NCBI GenBank assembly: GCA_002709045.1
Contig: PAPJ01000009.1
Coordinates: forward strand, 41,058 to 88,717
DNA from: Planctomycetaceae bacterium
GTDB lineage: Bacteria; Planctomycetota; Planctomycetia; Pirellulales; Pirellulaceae
DNA: 47,660 nucleotides
Direction: 5' to 3'
The translations under genes were made by a program, and so were the position numbers. The notes beneath the pieces are model-generated. The model searched no databases. It was not told the DNA's origin and was given only the letters and a program-made list of their open reading frames with translations. Shown here piece by piece: positions 8,147 through 16,873 of the stretch (positions are counted from its first letter, which is position 1; each line of letters opens with the position of its first letter).

Positions 8147-9967
8147 TTACGGGTTATTAGTGGATTCAGGTTCAGACTCGTTTGGTGAACCGTCCTTGCT
8201 TTGCTCACGGATCAGTTCTTGAAGTTCTTCGAAACGTTTCTGGATTTCATCCTGAATTCCCGCACTTGCATCCTTCAAGCTGGGAAGTTCTGAAAAGGCT
8301 TTGGAAAATTCTGAAATCTGACGATAGAGGGCCGTTGTGAGTCCCGCATGGTTTTCATTCTCCGACGAATCGGGATTTTCGACATTTGTTGATTGTCGAG
8401 TAGCGTCGGCTCGAAATTGTTCGACGATATCTCGCAGTTCTGTATCCAGACGTTCCATGATTTCGGCCTGAATATCGTCATTTAAAAGTGGTAGCACCTC
8501 GCCTAGTTCGATTAACCGGTCAGCCATTCTGGCAACATTAGAGGTGCGGTTATAGATATTGGCCAGTCCGGCAATTCCATACGCCCTAAAATGTCGTTCT
8601 TCCGGCGCCAGATAGTACAACTCCATGTAATACGCTTCCGCGGCCGCGTAGTTCTCAGCGTTAAGGTAGAGATCGGCGATCCGTTGGTGACTTAGCGTGA
8701 CATAGTGATAGTTACGCGGATCATCTTCCACGGGAAAGTAATCTTCCACACCCAAATAGGCTTCTTCTGTATTGACCACTGACGCGTAAAGATATTGTGC
8801 TTCCACATTATCGCGTTTTTCAATGGTTTCGATTTCCGCAACTTCATCCGGCGTCTCGAGCAATTCCTCAGAGTAGGGCAGGCTGCCCATTAGAATCCCT
8901 GTTAGGAATAAAACGACCGTGGCCGCCAGCCAGATGCGGCCAAAGCGTTGATTATGAATTTGTTGCCCCTGTGTTTTCATCAGCGCATCTAACTGCTGCG
9001 TAGCATCCACTCGGGCATCGGCCAGAGAGACGTCATCGCAGTCAATGTGTTCCAGATCGTCAGGCCAGTCTTCTTCGCTGATGGTGACAGGAATTTCCCG
9101 CAGCTGTTTTTGTAGATCGTTTGCTTTCTGAATGCGTTCGGCTGGATTTTTAGCCAGCATCTGCATGATCAACGATGCCAGTTTCTCCGGAATACCTTTC
9201 CGGAGTTCCGAAAGTGATTGCGGGGTACGTTTGAGATGCTGCACGGCGACACTTAGTGCAGTCTCGCCTTCGAAAGGAGGGCGGCCTGCAAGCATGTGGT
9301 AACTGGTTACACCAAGCGAATAAATATCACTACGGGGATCTACTTTACCGCCTTCCGCCTGCTCCGGACTCATGTAAAGCGGCGTACCCATAGTGATTCC
9401 GATTTGGGTTGTGTCGATATGGTGTTCACCGCTGGTGACACGGGCCAGTCCGAAATCAGCAACCTTCACCTCGCCGGTTGTCGACAACATAATATTTTCG
9501 GGTTTGATATCCCGATGGGTGATGCCCTGATCACTGGCACGGTTTAGAGCAGCAGCGACCTGTTTCAGGATCACGATTGAAAGCGGAATGGAAACGGAGT
9601 TGTTGCGTCGAATGTACTGAGCCAGATTCTGGCCGGGAATATATTCCTGAGCGATATAGTGGACTCCGTCGATCTCACCAACTTCGTAGATTTGAACAAT
9701 ATTCGCATGTACCAGCGCGGCTGCGGCCTGAGCCTCTTTATGAAAACGTTGAACGTAAACTTCATCTTTGGCTAAGTCCGGTTTAAGAACCTTGAAGGCA
9801 ACACGACGTTTTAGAGATTGCTGCTCAGCAAGATAAACAACACTCATGCCCCCTCGGCCAAGACGACGTAGAATCTGGTAGTCGCCCAGTCGTTGTCCAA
9901 CCAGCGTTGGATTCAACAATATCGAATCGGTTGAATTTGAGGAACTTGTTGAATGTGGAACAGACAT
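8147..9967 (-). CDS. Transmembrane Ser/Thr protein kinase (PknB-like) with TPR-like sensor region
   Basis: The N-terminal kinase domain (about 30-292) is complete. It has the glycine loop LGRGGMSVVY, the ATP-binding lysine K59, HRDIKPEN with catalytic D153, DFGLA with metal-binding D171, and SPEQ in the activation segment. About 344-362 is a single membrane helix. The C-terminal part has a TPR-like pair of helices (YAAAEAYYMELYYL) and ends in Glu/Ser-rich coiled coil. The kinase should face the cytoplasm with the TPR-like part outside. All catalytic residues are present, so it is probably active. It starts at ATG 9967, with an AT-rich -10-like element just upstream. The substrate is unknown. 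Confidence 0.93.
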   Translation of the reverse strand: MSVPHSTSSSNSTDSILLNPTLVGQRLGDYQILRRLGRGGMSVVYLAEQQSLKRRVAFKVLKPDLAKDEVYVQRFHKEAQAAAALVHANIVQIYEVGEIDGVHYIAQEYIPGQNLAQYIRRNNSVSIPLSIVILKQVAAALNRASDQGITHRDIKPENIMLSTTGEVKVADFGLARVTSGEHHIDTTQIGITMGTPLYMSPEQAEGGKVDPRSDIYSLGVTSYHMLAGRPPFEGETALSVAVQHLKRTPQSLSELRKGIPEKLASLIMQMLAKNPAERIQKANDLQKQLREIPVTISEEDWPDDLEHIDCDDVSLADARVDATQQLDALMKTQGQQIHNQRFGRIWLAATVVLFLTGILMGSLPYSEELLETPDEVAEIETIEKRDNVEAQYLYASVVNTEEAYLGVEDYFPVEDDPRNYHYVTLSHQRIADLYLNAENYAAAEAYYMELYYLAPEERHFRAYGIAGLANIYNRTSNVARMADRLIELGEVLPLLNDDIQAEIMERLDTELRDIVEQFRADATRQSTNVENPDSSENENHAGLTTALYRQISEFSKAFSELPSLKDASAGIQDEIQKRFEELQELIREQSKDGSPNESEPESTNNP

Positions 9968-9994
9968 CTAAATTCTCAGGTAAAAGATTAACCT

Positions 9995-10017
9995 AATTCG
10001 TTTATTATATACGAATT
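9995..10017 (-). promoter_or_regulatory. -10 box embedded in an inverted repeat upstream of the kinase gene
   Basis: AATTCGT (9995-10001) and ACGAATT (10011-10017) are perfect 7-base inverted repeats around a 9-base AT core. On the minus strand that core contains TATAAT (10004-10009). A further ACGAAT lies directly beyond at 10021-10026. There is no good -35 box. The layout would fit a regulator covering the -10 element about 37 bases from the kinase start codon, but no regulator has been identified. Confidence 0.4.
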
Positions 10018-10046
10018 GCTACGAATGCTGATGGAAAACGGTTCAG

Positions 10047-11855
10047 CTAGAGTGTTTGCAGGAACTGTATTAAGTCAGTCGTCTGTTCGGCTGTAAGCGG
10101 GGCGATGTCCGGTCGTCCGGTTTGCGGATGATTGTATTTGAGAAATACTTCTTCCAGATTTCCGGCCCGATTGTCATGAAAGAAGCGATTTCGCTGACTT
10201 ACCCCCAGAAGAGAAGGTGGGTTAAATTCCTTCAAACCATACTCGTCATGGATGCCGACATCAAATTTTCCGGAACTGGTGTAGCTTGGTGGAGTATGAC
10301 ATTCATGACAACGGCGTTTCTCAAAAAGGTCCTTGCCACGCCGGACACGTTCTAATGGATTGAGTTTTCTGGCAGTTGTCAGGGCAGGGGCCGGTTGCAG
10401 TGTATGTAGATATGCCACCAGTGCATCCTCATTGGCGGAATTCGCGAATTTGCTGTTGCCACCCTGCATGGTTACATGAATAGACTTGTTGATCTGGTTC
10501 TTCAGATTCGTGCGATTACCGGTCCAGGCCCATGGACCTGATTGTCCGGCACCGAGCAGTGTGAGTACGCTTTTGGGTGAGTCGATTTGGAAGTCACTCA
10601 TGTTCTCATTCAACAGACCGTTGGTATGTCCGTCCGGATGACAACTGTGACAGCTATACCATCCGTCGAGTGAGAGACGTGAATTGAAAAACAGAGCATG
10701 TCCCTGATCCGCCAGCGTCCAGGCCTTCATTTTGCCTAATGAAAGAGTATCTATAATTCGGTTTTTATGACGATCGAAGACGGAAATCGAATCATCAAAA
10801 TAGTTAGCGATGTAAACGGTTGATTCATCTTGTGTCGTGGCCAGAGCGATCGGCCGACGCCCTGTTTCATGACGTTGCAATGAATGAAATAGATCTTTTT
10901 CATGAGCCACCTGACTGGTGCCGGAAAAACAGATAAAGATCTCCTGATCGCCTGTGATCAGGATTTCCCCGGGGTCGCCGGCAGCATTCCCGGGTTCTCC
11001 GAGTGGATATTGGAGCCAGTGGGAAATACGTAAGATCTTAGCTGGAGTGTTCTCTGCTGCAGTCTTAAGGAGATCCTCGAGTGGAACTGCCCGAACAAGA
11101 TTCTCGAGGACGGTTCCCCAAAACACCCGCTGCTTCTCAGTAGCAGCTAAATCATTGAGTAACTGATGGGTCAGCATCAGGTGTTTGCCATCAGAACTCA
11201 GTGCCATGCCTCGAATATTATGCACTCCGAGTTGGTAAATTTTCAGCAGTTGTCGACGTTGTAAACTAATAACGGCCAGATGACCTCCGTGATGATCAGC
11301 CACGATCAGATGATCGTTGTCTGGAGCAACCCATTGAAGTCCCGGATTGAAGGGAAGGTCGATCGTGGCCGACAACGATGGGACAACGGCGGAGTCTGTT
11401 ATTTGAAGCGCAAAAATTTGAACCTGGCGAGCCCACAAACAACTGACACTGGCTAAGCGTTCGTCACCGCTAATCACAACATTGACCGGGGTGTGGGCGG
11501 TGTCCGCAGGTTTATAGCCCGTCACACGCCCCTGTATGATATTGCATGGAATGAGTTTGTGATTCTGCTCATCCACCACCAACAGGACATTTCGGTTCTG
11601 CATGGCAGCCAGACTACGCAGACGGCCTCCCAGTTTGGTTTCAGAAACAAATGTATTGCCTGTAGTATCGATGACCGAAACAGAGCCTTCCAGATGATTG
11701 GCAGCAATAATCCACTGACTGCTACGAGCCAGATCGATGGGTCTGCGCAGTCTAAGCTCTTGCGGTGAGATGTTAGGTTCAGCGGCCACGGGCCCCGACA
11801 ATAGAAGCAGTGCCAGTGCGGTAACTACCGTGATATAAGTAACAGCCTTCGCCAT
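10047..11855 (-). CDS. Secreted beta-propeller dihaem cytochrome c (MauG/CcpA-like C-terminus)
   Basis: A signal peptide of about 25 residues (ending VAA) is followed by a YVTN/WD-like beta-propeller (about 35-385). A two-haem region resembling bacterial cytochrome c peroxidase/MauG proteins then begins. Haem-binding CHSCH is near residue 402 and CHECH near 516. Between and after them are family segments such as SPKSVLTLLG, GKDLFEKRRC and NPPSLLGVS. It should act in the periplasm as an electron-transfer or oxidising enzyme, with an unknown substrate. The gene begins immediately after the acyltransferase stop (no spacer), so the two are probably one transcript. Peroxidase activity cannot be inferred from sequence alone. 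Confidence 0.85.
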   Translation of the reverse strand: MAKAVTYITVVTALALLLLSGPVAAEPNISPQELRLRRPIDLARSSQWIIAANHLEGSVSVIDTTGNTFVSETKLGGRLRSLAAMQNRNVLLVVDEQNHKLIPCNIIQGRVTGYKPADTAHTPVNVVISGDERLASVSCLWARQVQIFALQITDSAVVPSLSATIDLPFNPGLQWVAPDNDHLIVADHHGGHLAVISLQRRQLLKIYQLGVHNIRGMALSSDGKHLMLTHQLLNDLAATEKQRVFWGTVLENLVRAVPLEDLLKTAAENTPAKILRISHWLQYPLGEPGNAAGDPGEILITGDQEIFICFSGTSQVAHEKDLFHSLQRHETGRRPIALATTQDESTVYIANYFDDSISVFDRHKNRIIDTLSLGKMKAWTLADQGHALFFNSRLSLDGWYSCHSCHPDGHTNGLLNENMSDFQIDSPKSVLTLLGAGQSGPWAWTGNRTNLKNQINKSIHVTMQGGNSKFANSANEDALVAYLHTLQPAPALTTARKLNPLERVRRGKDLFEKRRCHECHTPPSYTSSGKFDVGIHDEYGLKEFNPPSLLGVSQRNRFFHDNRAGNLEEVFLKYNHPQTGRPDIAPLTAEQTTDLIQFLQTL

Positions 11856-13046
11856 TTATTCCTCAGTATTCATGTCATCCAGCATGGTTTGAACGGCCAC
11901 TTCTAATTGTTGGGTCAGTTCGGCGGCAATACCTCGTTTGCGTTCCGCAGGAATAACAATTGGTTCACCAAAACGAATGTGTACCGCGCGTTGGCCGCGT
12001 GGAATTGCACTTTCGATTCCCAGTAAATCCTCTTCCATTTTGTCCAGCGTTTCAGCTATGCGCTCGACCGTGGGATTTTCAGCCACATAGTTGCCGGGAT
12101 AACTGAACAATTGAACAATCAGCATGTATTCGGCAAGATTACGACGAATTTCTTCCTCCAATTCGGCATTCTCCGGCCCGACCTCTTCCATCATTCCAAT
12201 CGTACGGCGGCGAAGTTCTTTGACTCGTACAGGGATCGTATTACCGATCTTGGTGACTTCATATTTTTTTTCGTGTCGACTAAGAATTGTGTCAGCTAGA
12301 AATTGTGTTCGTGCGGTCAAAGCTCCTTCACGAACCTGCCCCAGATATTCAAGCTCTTTAAGTGCCATGACGGCACCCCCCAAGCGGTAAATTCGTTCGC
12401 TCAAAGAGAGTTCGTTTTTTGAATACCAGTGAATAGAGTGCTCAAGGCGTGTCATCAATTCCAGCAACTCTGGTGTTGGATCCTGAGTATAGTGGTACTT
12501 CATCGCACATGGGATGGCCACGATCGGACGATCGCTTTTGCGGGCTGCAAAGACACTTAAGGCAGCCGCACCTTCACGAAAGGGAGTCACTTTGTCATTA
12601 CAGTGATAGACTTCTCCTTCCGGAAAGATGACCAGCGGGTACTTTTTATTTTTGAGAATATCCTGAGCAATCTCCATTGCCTTGCGATCAGTACCTTCAC
12701 GGTCGACACTAAATACCCCGTGCTTTTGAAGAACCCATTGTCCAATCTTTCCCTGAACAGCAAAGATATTCCACGTGGCCATGAAGTAGAAAGGCAGGTT
12801 GGCCAGGTAGGACACCTCGTTCATGGCATAGGGGTCCGCATGGGTTGCGTGATTGGGGGTAATCAAGACACCGTGGTTGTTGGCCACAGCTTGTTGAATG
12901 ATCTCCACATTCTCGATTTTGACATCGAAAAGCCTGCAGGTCTTGCGAGCTTTCGAGCGACTAAGGCCTTTTAGTAATTTGACGACCAGTGGTGAAAGTT
13001 TGGGGTCCCAACGCCTGGGAGGCGCTGTCATTTGGTAAGGATTCAT
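11856..13046 (-). CDS. PlsC-type 1-acyl-glycerol-3-phosphate acyltransferase family protein
   Basis: The acyltransferase signature NHATHAD (H66 and D71 of HxxxxD) and the phosphate-binding FPEGE at about 141-145 are both present. The fold should acylate lysophospholipid or a related acceptor at the inner membrane face. At 396 residues it is longer than housekeeping PlsC (about 240). The extra C-terminal 200 residues are charged and helical and include a Pro/Arg segment (IPRGQRAVHIRFGEP). There is no clear membrane helix. Its stop is directly adjacent to the ATG of the cytochrome gene. The acceptor molecule cannot be told from sequence. Confidence 0.85.
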   Translation of the reverse strand: MNPYQMTAPPRRWDPKLSPLVVKLLKGLSRSKARKTCRLFDVKIENVEIIQQAVANNHGVLITPNHATHADPYAMNEVSYLANLPFYFMATWNIFAVQGKIGQWVLQKHGVFSVDREGTDRKAMEIAQDILKNKKYPLVIFPEGEVYHCNDKVTPFREGAAALSVFAARKSDRPIVAIPCAMKYHYTQDPTPELLELMTRLEHSIHWYSKNELSLSERIYRLGGAVMALKELEYLGQVREGALTARTQFLADTILSRHEKKYEVTKIGNTIPVRVKELRRRTIGMMEEVGPENAELEEEIRRNLAEYMLIVQLFSYPGNYVAENPTVERIAETLDKMEEDLLGIESAIPRGQRAVHIRFGEPIVIPAERKRGIAAELTQQLEVAVQTMLDDMNTEE

Positions 13047-13184
13047 AAGGATGCTCTTTCGCGAATCAATTTTTCCCCGGGCCGTTTATAGTCGTTCATT
13101 ATAAAGGAAACTGAATTTCGGAATCCAATTGCTTGTCGGGCTGAAATCAAAATTCATTGCCTGTGTAAAATCCACGCTTAGGTC

Positions 13185-13616
13185 TCAAGCGACGATACGT
13201 TTATATAAAACGTACTTCCACGGGCAGATAATCAAAATACTAATGAAGTCCGTCAGGATCCAAAATGTCGGCATCCCGCATTGGTAGGCAAGCAGGGTTC
13301 CGATCGTGCCGATGAAGAATAAACCCATAATGTGAAACAGAATCAGTCGTTGATACTTGAGAATATCGGATGCCAGAATCAGTACAAAAGTGCCATATAG
13401 TCCACACAGTGCTGACGTGCTGCGAGCTAGGTAGACGACGATCGGTTTGTCGGCTGGAAATGGGCCCAAATCAAGCTGGCGGTGACACCAATCCATCCAT
13501 TCAACCGGCATTAAAAACGGGAAGAATGCAATCAGACAGATACAACCAAATAACTTCAGTAACAGTTGAAGCCTTTTGGTTGCCATTGGAGTACTTTTCT
13601 TTGCAGCGTTAGACAT
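13185..13616 (-). CDS. Small four-helix membrane protein, function unknown
   Basis: The 143-residue protein has hydrophobic stretches at about 19-38, 61-82, 90-110 and 113-133. It has a short basic N-terminus and a basic C-terminal tail (WKYVLYKRIVA). I do not recognise the family and saw no catalytic motif. It lies between the acyltransferase and another membrane protein gene, all on the minus strand, but spacers of over 130 bases on both sides suggest separate units. The frame is open and clean with ATG at 13616. Confidence 0.65.
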   Translation of the reverse strand: MSNAAKKSTPMATKRLQLLLKLFGCICLIAFFPFLMPVEWMDWCHRQLDLGPFPADKPIVVYLARSTSALCGLYGTFVLILASDILKYQRLILFHIMGLFFIGTIGTLLAYQCGMPTFWILTDFISILIICPWKYVLYKRIVA

Positions 13617-13711
13617 TCTTCGTTAAATAAAACAACAGATGATAGTTTACTTACTTCTATCTTAATTACTTTGCAATCCACGATGAATGCTATCGCTGAG
13701 GCTAGCATCTG

Positions 13712-13737
13712 CTGCCTAAAAAAATGATTTAAGGCAG
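13712..13737 (-). terminator. Hairpin downstream of the 13785-15026 gene
   Basis: CTGCCT (13712-13717) pairs with AGGCAG (13732-13737). Neighbouring AAA/TTT bases can extend the stem with a bulge. On the minus strand it lies about 47 bases after the stop at 13785. The T-run falls in the loop and not after the stem, so it is not a textbook intrinsic terminator. Confidence 0.3.
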
Positions 13738-13784
13738 GTCATTGTGTCACGTTGCTAAAATTGCTTGGTTGTCATTAAATTGGC

Positions 13785-15026
13785 TTAACCCCCCAGGAGC
13801 GGAATCGGGATTAGTAAAGCGTGTTGTTCAAAAAGACTCCAGTCGCCATACCAGGAGGTATATCTCGATAGGAAGACAACACCTGCAAAAATAAATACGA
13901 TTGGAATAATTGCCAGTCGTGAAAGCCAGATGGAGATGGTATTACGATTCTTTTCTCTCTTCTCTGCTCTTCCATAAGCCCATCCCATTAACATGCGTGA
14001 GGGCCAGGCAAAAATCACAAAGATGACGGTTGGTAAAAGAAAGACTTCACGCGGTGTGAGTTGAATCTTTGCCAAATAGACTGGTAAAGCAAATGCCCAG
14101 ACTAAAAGCATGGAGATCCAGAGTGCGATTGGGGCGCGTTTGAAGATTGCCCGTACGGCCTTAACTTCCCGGAAGACGCTGAAATTTTTTTCCACGGCAA
14201 ATCGGGTTTGCAGGATGGGTAAATAGATTAACACGATGGCTAACATTGGCAGTCCCAGCAGTGGCGATAAAACGCGCAGAATCCCGGGCAATTGAGTGCC
14301 GCCAATACATAACAATACAGGAATTAGCAGCCAGGCGGCGGTTCCCAGAAACCCACGTAAACCAAGCATGAATAATTCTTTGAGTTGAAGTGATGCGACA
14401 AAGGCCCAAAAACCTTCAATGGCATTCAGGTAAGTTTTTCGCTTACCAACAGACCTGAAAAATCGCAGAGGTGCCGGCCAGAGGAAATGTCTCAATTTGG
14501 CACCACGTATCCAGGCCCATAAAGTGTACGGAATGGTCAGCAGGATGATGGTGGTGAGATTGATTTGATAGGGTCTTAGTTTATCCGGATCGATCAGCAG
14601 AATCTGAGCGTCCTGAAAAGTGCCGGAGGAACTAAAGGCAGGGAACCAAACTAATGTTGTGCCTAGCACAAAGCCTCCAATGCGAGCCGCCTTACGAATC
14701 CCGACAAAGCCGGCACGAAGTTTCTGCTGCTGCACGATTTCAGCGGACATTTTCAATAGATAACCCAGCGTGATGAATTGTAATATCGGGATAGCCGCAC
14801 AAATAGTCAGCAACCAGATCATAGAAAAGATGCCGAAAAACCACTCGGCCATCCTAGCGAACTGCCGAAACGGCCAGCTTAATGTAGACAGTAGCGAAGA
14901 CGACTGACGCTTGTTTTTCCCGGTGGCGTCCTCAGACAATTCGCGACTAGATTCAGTCTGGATGATAGGTTCACCTATAGGCGCCGGCGCGGATCTGTCA
15001 TTCGATTGTGGATAAGCTTGATTCAT
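13785..15026 (-). CDS. Polytopic membrane protein, function unknown
   Basis: The 413-residue protein has a Pro/Ser-rich cytoplasmic-type N-terminus (about 1-50). About six to eight hydrophobic helices follow, for example near 60-90, 112-128, 160-176, 218-245, 255-275, 300-320, 330-350 and 370-390. It holds no recognisable transporter or enzyme motif. The overall layout resembles DUF4013-like planctomycete membrane proteins, but this is only a suggestion. It is transcribed divergently from the DUF1549 gene across a 120-base AT-rich gap containing TATAAT at 15082-15087. Confidence 0.65.
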   Translation of the reverse strand: MNQAYPQSNDRSAPAPIGEPIIQTESSRELSEDATGKNKRQSSSLLSTLSWPFRQFARMAEWFFGIFSMIWLLTICAAIPILQFITLGYLLKMSAEIVQQQKLRAGFVGIRKAARIGGFVLGTTLVWFPAFSSSGTFQDAQILLIDPDKLRPYQINLTTIILLTIPYTLWAWIRGAKLRHFLWPAPLRFFRSVGKRKTYLNAIEGFWAFVASLQLKELFMLGLRGFLGTAAWLLIPVLLCIGGTQLPGILRVLSPLLGLPMLAIVLIYLPILQTRFAVEKNFSVFREVKAVRAIFKRAPIALWISMLLVWAFALPVYLAKIQLTPREVFLLPTVIFVIFAWPSRMLMGWAYGRAEKREKNRNTISIWLSRLAIIPIVFIFAGVVFLSRYTSWYGDWSLFEQHALLIPIPLLGG

Positions 15027-15146
15027 GCCGATATATTTTAGGGAGCATAGAAAATAATTCTTTCTCGTTGCTTGTTAATAATATAATACAAAGCTTTATG
15101 TAAAAATTAGTTCTCAGAAACCCCAGAAACAGATTTCATCGTTGAC

Positions 15147-16835
15147 ATGACAGCAAATCAGGCGTCCAGAATGAAACTCACAACACAGGCAGTACTATTT
15201 GTACTGCTCTGCCTTGTTGTGATGGGTGCCTTGCTGGGCAGTGCTTTTAGCACACAGCATTTGCAACGCAAGGTGACAGGCATTGGAAATCACCACCAGC
15301 AGGCCCGGGGCTTTTCAGAAATGGTTGCTGAAGTGGACCATCAGTTTCAACAGCGATGGAAGGAGAAAGAACTGGCATTTGCCGCGCCGGCAGGTAATTT
15401 GGCGGTTATGCGTCGAGCTTCTCTGGCACTGCACGGCACTATTCCTTCGCTGGAGGAGGTTACAGCTTTTGTTGAGGAGTCCGGCTATGAAATGACGGAT
15501 GACAACGTGCTGGATCGTTATATCAACTATCTACTAATGGACCGGCGTTATTCGGATTACATGAGTGAACGCTTAGCCAGAGTTTTTGTAGGTGTTGAAG
15601 CGGGCCCGTTCTTGATTTACAGACGCCGACGGTTTCGATTATGGTTGAGTGATCAGTTGATGGAGAACCAGCCCTATAACGGATTAGTACATTCGTTAAT
15701 TGCCAGTAAAGGAGTCTGGACTAGTGACCCGGAAGTGAATTTCGTTACCGCCACGATTACTCAGGAAGATGGTGGACGACCGGACATAATGAAACTTGCC
15801 GGACGAACGAGTCGAGCTTTTCTGGGAATGCGAATTGACTGTCTGCAATGTCATGACGATCGACTCGGTACAATCGCTCTGGATTTAAATGATCCGTCTG
15901 AAAACAGTTTGCAATCAGATTTTCACCAGTTTGCAGCGTTCTATTCTCAGGTCAATACAGGATTTTCGGGCGTTCATGATGACTCCGAACATTATGCCTA
16001 TAAGTATCTTGGTGACGATGAAGAAGTGATTGTTCCGCCGGTCGTTCCATTTTATCAGGAACTGGCAGCATCTAACGGCACGAGGCGGGTTCAACTTGCC
16101 GACTGGGTAACAAACAAGAATAACCGAGCGTTTTCCAGAACGGCCGTGAACCGTATTTGGGCAATCGTTTTTGGACGTCCGCTGGTTGATCCTGTCGATG
16201 ATATTCCTTTGACCGGGCCTTTCCCTCCGGGGCTGGAGTCTTTAACGGATGAATTTGTTAAGAGTGACTTTGATCTTAAACATCTGATTCGCGTGATCAC
16301 CAGCTTGCAGGTTTTCAGAGTTGACAGTCGGGCTGATTTTGAGGTGACCGAAGACCATGAAGCGGCCTGGTCAGTTTTTCCTCTGGTCAGGTTGCGACCC
16401 GAACAGGTGGCTGGTGCTTTGAACCAGGCAGCTAGCTTGAAGACCATCAATGCGGACGTCAGCTATTTAGTGCGTCTCCAGCAACAAAATGAAATTGATA
16501 ATTTCGTGAAACGCTATGGCGACACAGGGGAAGATGAGTTTGAAGACCGGGGAGGTACGGTAACTCAGCGTTTATTATTAATGAACGGGAATTTCCTCCA
16601 ACACCGAATTGCTAATGGCAGTAATACCCCTGGCAGAGTTGCAATGATTACGCAAGATGATGAAGATGCTATTCGTTCGGTATATCTTGCCGCTTTAACA
16701 CGAACTCCGAGCCAGCGTGAGTCACTCTATTTTCTAATGAAATTCAAGCAACAGCCCAAAAACAGGCGGAGCAAACTTATTGAAGATTTGTTCTGGACGC
16801 TTACCAACAGCACGGAGTTCTCCTGGAATCATTGA
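15147..16835 (+). CDS. DUF1549/DUF1553 protein, short form
   Basis: An N-terminal membrane anchor or signal (about 9-32) precedes a DUF1549 domain (about 80-260) that contains a lone CxxCH motif (LQCHDDRLG). A DUF1553 domain follows (about 310-520), with the segment FSRTAVNRIWAIVFGRPLVDPVDD. At 562 residues it lacks the N-terminal Planctomycete cytochrome-C module present in longer relatives. These proteins are regularly encoded beside DUF1501 proteins, as here (the next gene starts 38 bases later), and the pair probably works outside the cytoplasmic membrane. The CxxCH suggests covalent haem. The biochemical role is not established. A second in-frame ATG at 15171 could be the true start. Confidence 0.88.
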   Translation: MTANQASRMKLTTQAVLFVLLCLVVMGALLGSAFSTQHLQRKVTGIGNHHQQARGFSEMVAEVDHQFQQRWKEKELAFAAPAGNLAVMRRASLALHGTIPSLEEVTAFVEESGYEMTDDNVLDRYINYLLMDRRYSDYMSERLARVFVGVEAGPFLIYRRRRFRLWLSDQLMENQPYNGLVHSLIASKGVWTSDPEVNFVTATITQEDGGRPDIMKLAGRTSRAFLGMRIDCLQCHDDRLGTIALDLNDPSENSLQSDFHQFAAFYSQVNTGFSGVHDDSEHYAYKYLGDDEEVIVPPVVPFYQELAASNGTRRVQLADWVTNKNNRAFSRTAVNRIWAIVFGRPLVDPVDDIPLTGPFPPGLESLTDEFVKSDFDLKHLIRVITSLQVFRVDSRADFEVTEDHEAAWSVFPLVRLRPEQVAGALNQAASLKTINADVSYLVRLQQQNEIDNFVKRYGDTGEDEFEDRGGTVTQRLLLMNGNFLQHRIANGSNTPGRVAMITQDDEDAIRSVYLAALTRTPSQRESLYFLMKFKQQPKNRRSKLIEDLFWTLTNSTEFSWNH

Positions 16836-16873
16836 CTTTGAAGTGGCATTACTGCCCTGAGGAAACTGACAAA

